DNA from: Sanguibacter suaedae
GTDB taxonomy: Bacteria > Actinomycetota > Actinomycetes > Actinomycetales > Cellulomonadaceae
Direction: 5' to 3'
Length of the DNA: 64,000 nt
Assembly: GCF_016342785.1 (NCBI RefSeq)
Contig: NZ_JAEINH010000004.1
Coordinates: 62,001-126,000, forward strand
Under the pieces are notes generated by a model, which saw only the letters and a list, made by a program, of their open reading frames with translations, did not search any database and was not told where the DNA came from. Shown here piece after piece: positions 60,481-64,000 of this stretch (position 1 is its first letter; every line of letters begins with the position of its first letter). Position numbers and translations under genes: made by a program.

Positions 60481-61824
60481 GCCCCACCTTCGCGTCCCTG
60501 AGGTACTACAACTACCGGCTCTGGTTCTCCGCCGCGTTCGTCGCGAACATCGGCACCTGGATGCAGCGCGTCGCCCAGGACTGGCTGGTCCTCACGGTCC
60601 TCACCGACAACTCCGGCACCGCCGTCGGGGTCGTCACCGCCCTGCAGTTCGCGCCCGTCCTCGCGCTCTCCGCCTGGGCCGGGGTCCTCGCCGACCGGGT
60701 GGACCGCCGCAAGCTCCTCATGACCACCCAGGGGACCATGGGCGTCCTCGCCCTCGGGCTCGGTGCGCTCGTCCTCCTCGGCCACGCCGAGCTCTGGCAC
60801 GTCTACGTCTTCGCCACCCTCCTCGGCTGCGCGTCCGCGATCGACGGCCCCGCACGGCAGACCTTCGTCGCCGAGATGGTGCCCATCGAGAAGCTCTCCA
60901 ACGCAGTCGGCCTCAACTCGGCGTCCTTCAACGCCGCGCGGCTCGTCGGCCCCGGCGTCGCGGGCCTGCTCATCGCGATGGTGGGGACCGGCTGGATCTT
61001 CGTGATCAACGGCGTGACGTTCGCCGCGACCATCGCCGCGATGATGCACATGCGCGTCCGCGAGCTCAACCGGATGCCCGTGGCCTCACGGTCCAAGGGG
61101 CAGATCCGCGAGGGCATCCGGTACGTCCGCGGGCGCTCGGACATCGTCGTCATCCTCGTGGTCGTCGGCGTCGTGTCGACCTTCGGGCTGAACTTCCAGC
61201 TGACGTCCGCCGTCATGGCGACGGAGGAGTTCGGCAAGGGCGCGGGGGAGTACGGCGTCCTCGGGTCCGTCCTCGCGGTGGGCTCGCTCACCGGCGCGCT
61301 CCTCGCCGCCCGGCGCGAGCGTCCGCGCGTGCGCCTCGTCATCGGGGCCGCGTTCGCGTTCGGGGTGGCGACCGGCGCCATGGCCCTCATGCCCACCTAC
61401 GAGTCGTACGCGCTCGCGAGCATCCCCGTGGGCCTGGCGAGCCTGACCATGATGACCGCCGCCAACACGACCATCCAGATGTCCACCGACCCGCAGGTCC
61501 GGGGGCGGGTCATGTCCCTCTACATGGTGGTCTTCCTCGGGGCGACGCCCATCGGGTCGCCGATCGTCGGGTGGATCGCCGAGGAGCTCGGGGCCCGGTG
61601 GGCCATCGGCATCGGGTCGATCACCGCGCTGCTCGTGTCCGTGGGCGCGGCGGTGTGGACACGGCGCAGGTGGCGGTACACGGTCCGCTACCAGGTGTTC
61701 CACCGCCCGCACGTCGAGGTCATGTACCACGAGGCCGACGACCTGCGGACGGACGGGCCCGAGACGCGGCGTCGGGCGGCGGACCGCCTGGGCGTCCAGG
61801 AGGCCAGGGACCGGAGCTCCTCGC

Positions 61825-61829
<5 letters not shown>
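60477..61829 (+). CDS. MFS efflux transporter (EntS-like)
   Basis: 450 residues with about 12 helices. The opening SLRYYNYRLWFSAAFVANIG, then TWMQRVAQDWLVL, and the loop motif GVLADRVDRRKLLMTTQGTM place it in the MFS_3/EntS-like branch of exporters. The extended tail (about 40 residues) is charged. Gene coupling to MarR points to drug or metabolite efflux; siderophore export is possible but unsupported beyond family resemblance. Confidence 0.88.
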
Positions 61830-63867
<2,038 letters not shown>

Positions 63868-63909
63868 GAGGACCGTCACGCGTGCAGAACGGTCACACGT
63901 GATCGGAGC

Positions 63910-63939
63910 GTGACATTCCCCCGGTACGTGGGGTACGGT
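63910..63939 (+). promoter_or_regulatory. Promoter at the right edge and start of an unknown leader
   Basis: GTGACA (63910-63915), an 18-base spacer and TACGGT (63934-63939). The transcript would start near 63946 and run off the window with no start codon that fits neighbouring codon usage. The remaining bases (GGAACGCCGAGCC near 63977-63989) look like a structured leader, but too little is visible to name it. Confidence 0.42.
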
Positions 63940-64000
63940 CAGCATGCTTCGGCGGGTGAAATTTCGACGGAGTACGTGTGCGGAACGCCGAGCCTTGTCA

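Overview
The window comes from a high-GC (about 70%), Gram-positive, flagellated actinobacterium. The long run of flagellar genes ending in csrA, LytR-CpsA-Psr and LPXTG/LAXTG-type surface proteins, frequent GTG starts, ATGA/GTGA gene overlaps and leaderless-looking genes fit a motile member of the Micrococcales such as Cellulomonas, Sanguibacter or relatives. The genus is inferred from gene content only. I saw no tRNA or rRNA genes, CRISPR arrays or insertion sequences.

1-20.3 kb is a nearly continuous flagellar locus on the + strand: fliE (partial)-fliF-G-H-I-J-K-flgD-flgE, then flbD-motA-motB-fliL, then fliM-N-O-P-Q-R-flhB-flhA-(FlhF-like)-csrA. Two hairpin-rich gaps (8362-8587, 11111-11306) split it, and each gap ends in a sigma28/WhiG-like promoter motif of the form CTCA-N16-GCCGA.

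20.4-33.6 kb is the chemotaxis block: cheA (with two CheW-like domains), cheW, three full receptors, a small receptor relic, a lone ChvE-like sugar-binding lipoprotein translationally coupled to the third receptor, cheB, cheR, and two pairs of a CheY-like regulator followed by a CheX-like protein. The same CTCA...GCCG motif lies before cheA, two receptors and the relic, so motor and sensory genes are probably co-regulated.

33.6-55.7 kb is an envelope-glycan region bracketed by two paralogous sortase-anchored small surface proteins whose promoters are near-identical. It holds two very large or fused glycosyltransferases, wecC and wecB (UDP-ManNAcA synthesis), a BNR-4 propeller protein, an AlgX/AlgJ-like SGNH acetyltransferase-like protein, a DUF6270 protein, a TagGH-type ABC exporter, two GT4 glycosyltransferases, an LCP ligase and a DUF4012 membrane protein. 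Together they suggest a wall-attached, uronic-acid-containing, possibly O-acetylated polysaccharide.

55.7-64 kb holds an L,D-transpeptidase and a CAP-domain lipoprotein (coupled), an NCS2 purine permease, manA, a marR-MFS pair, serC and a DtxR/IdeR repressor, then a promoter and leader that run off the window.
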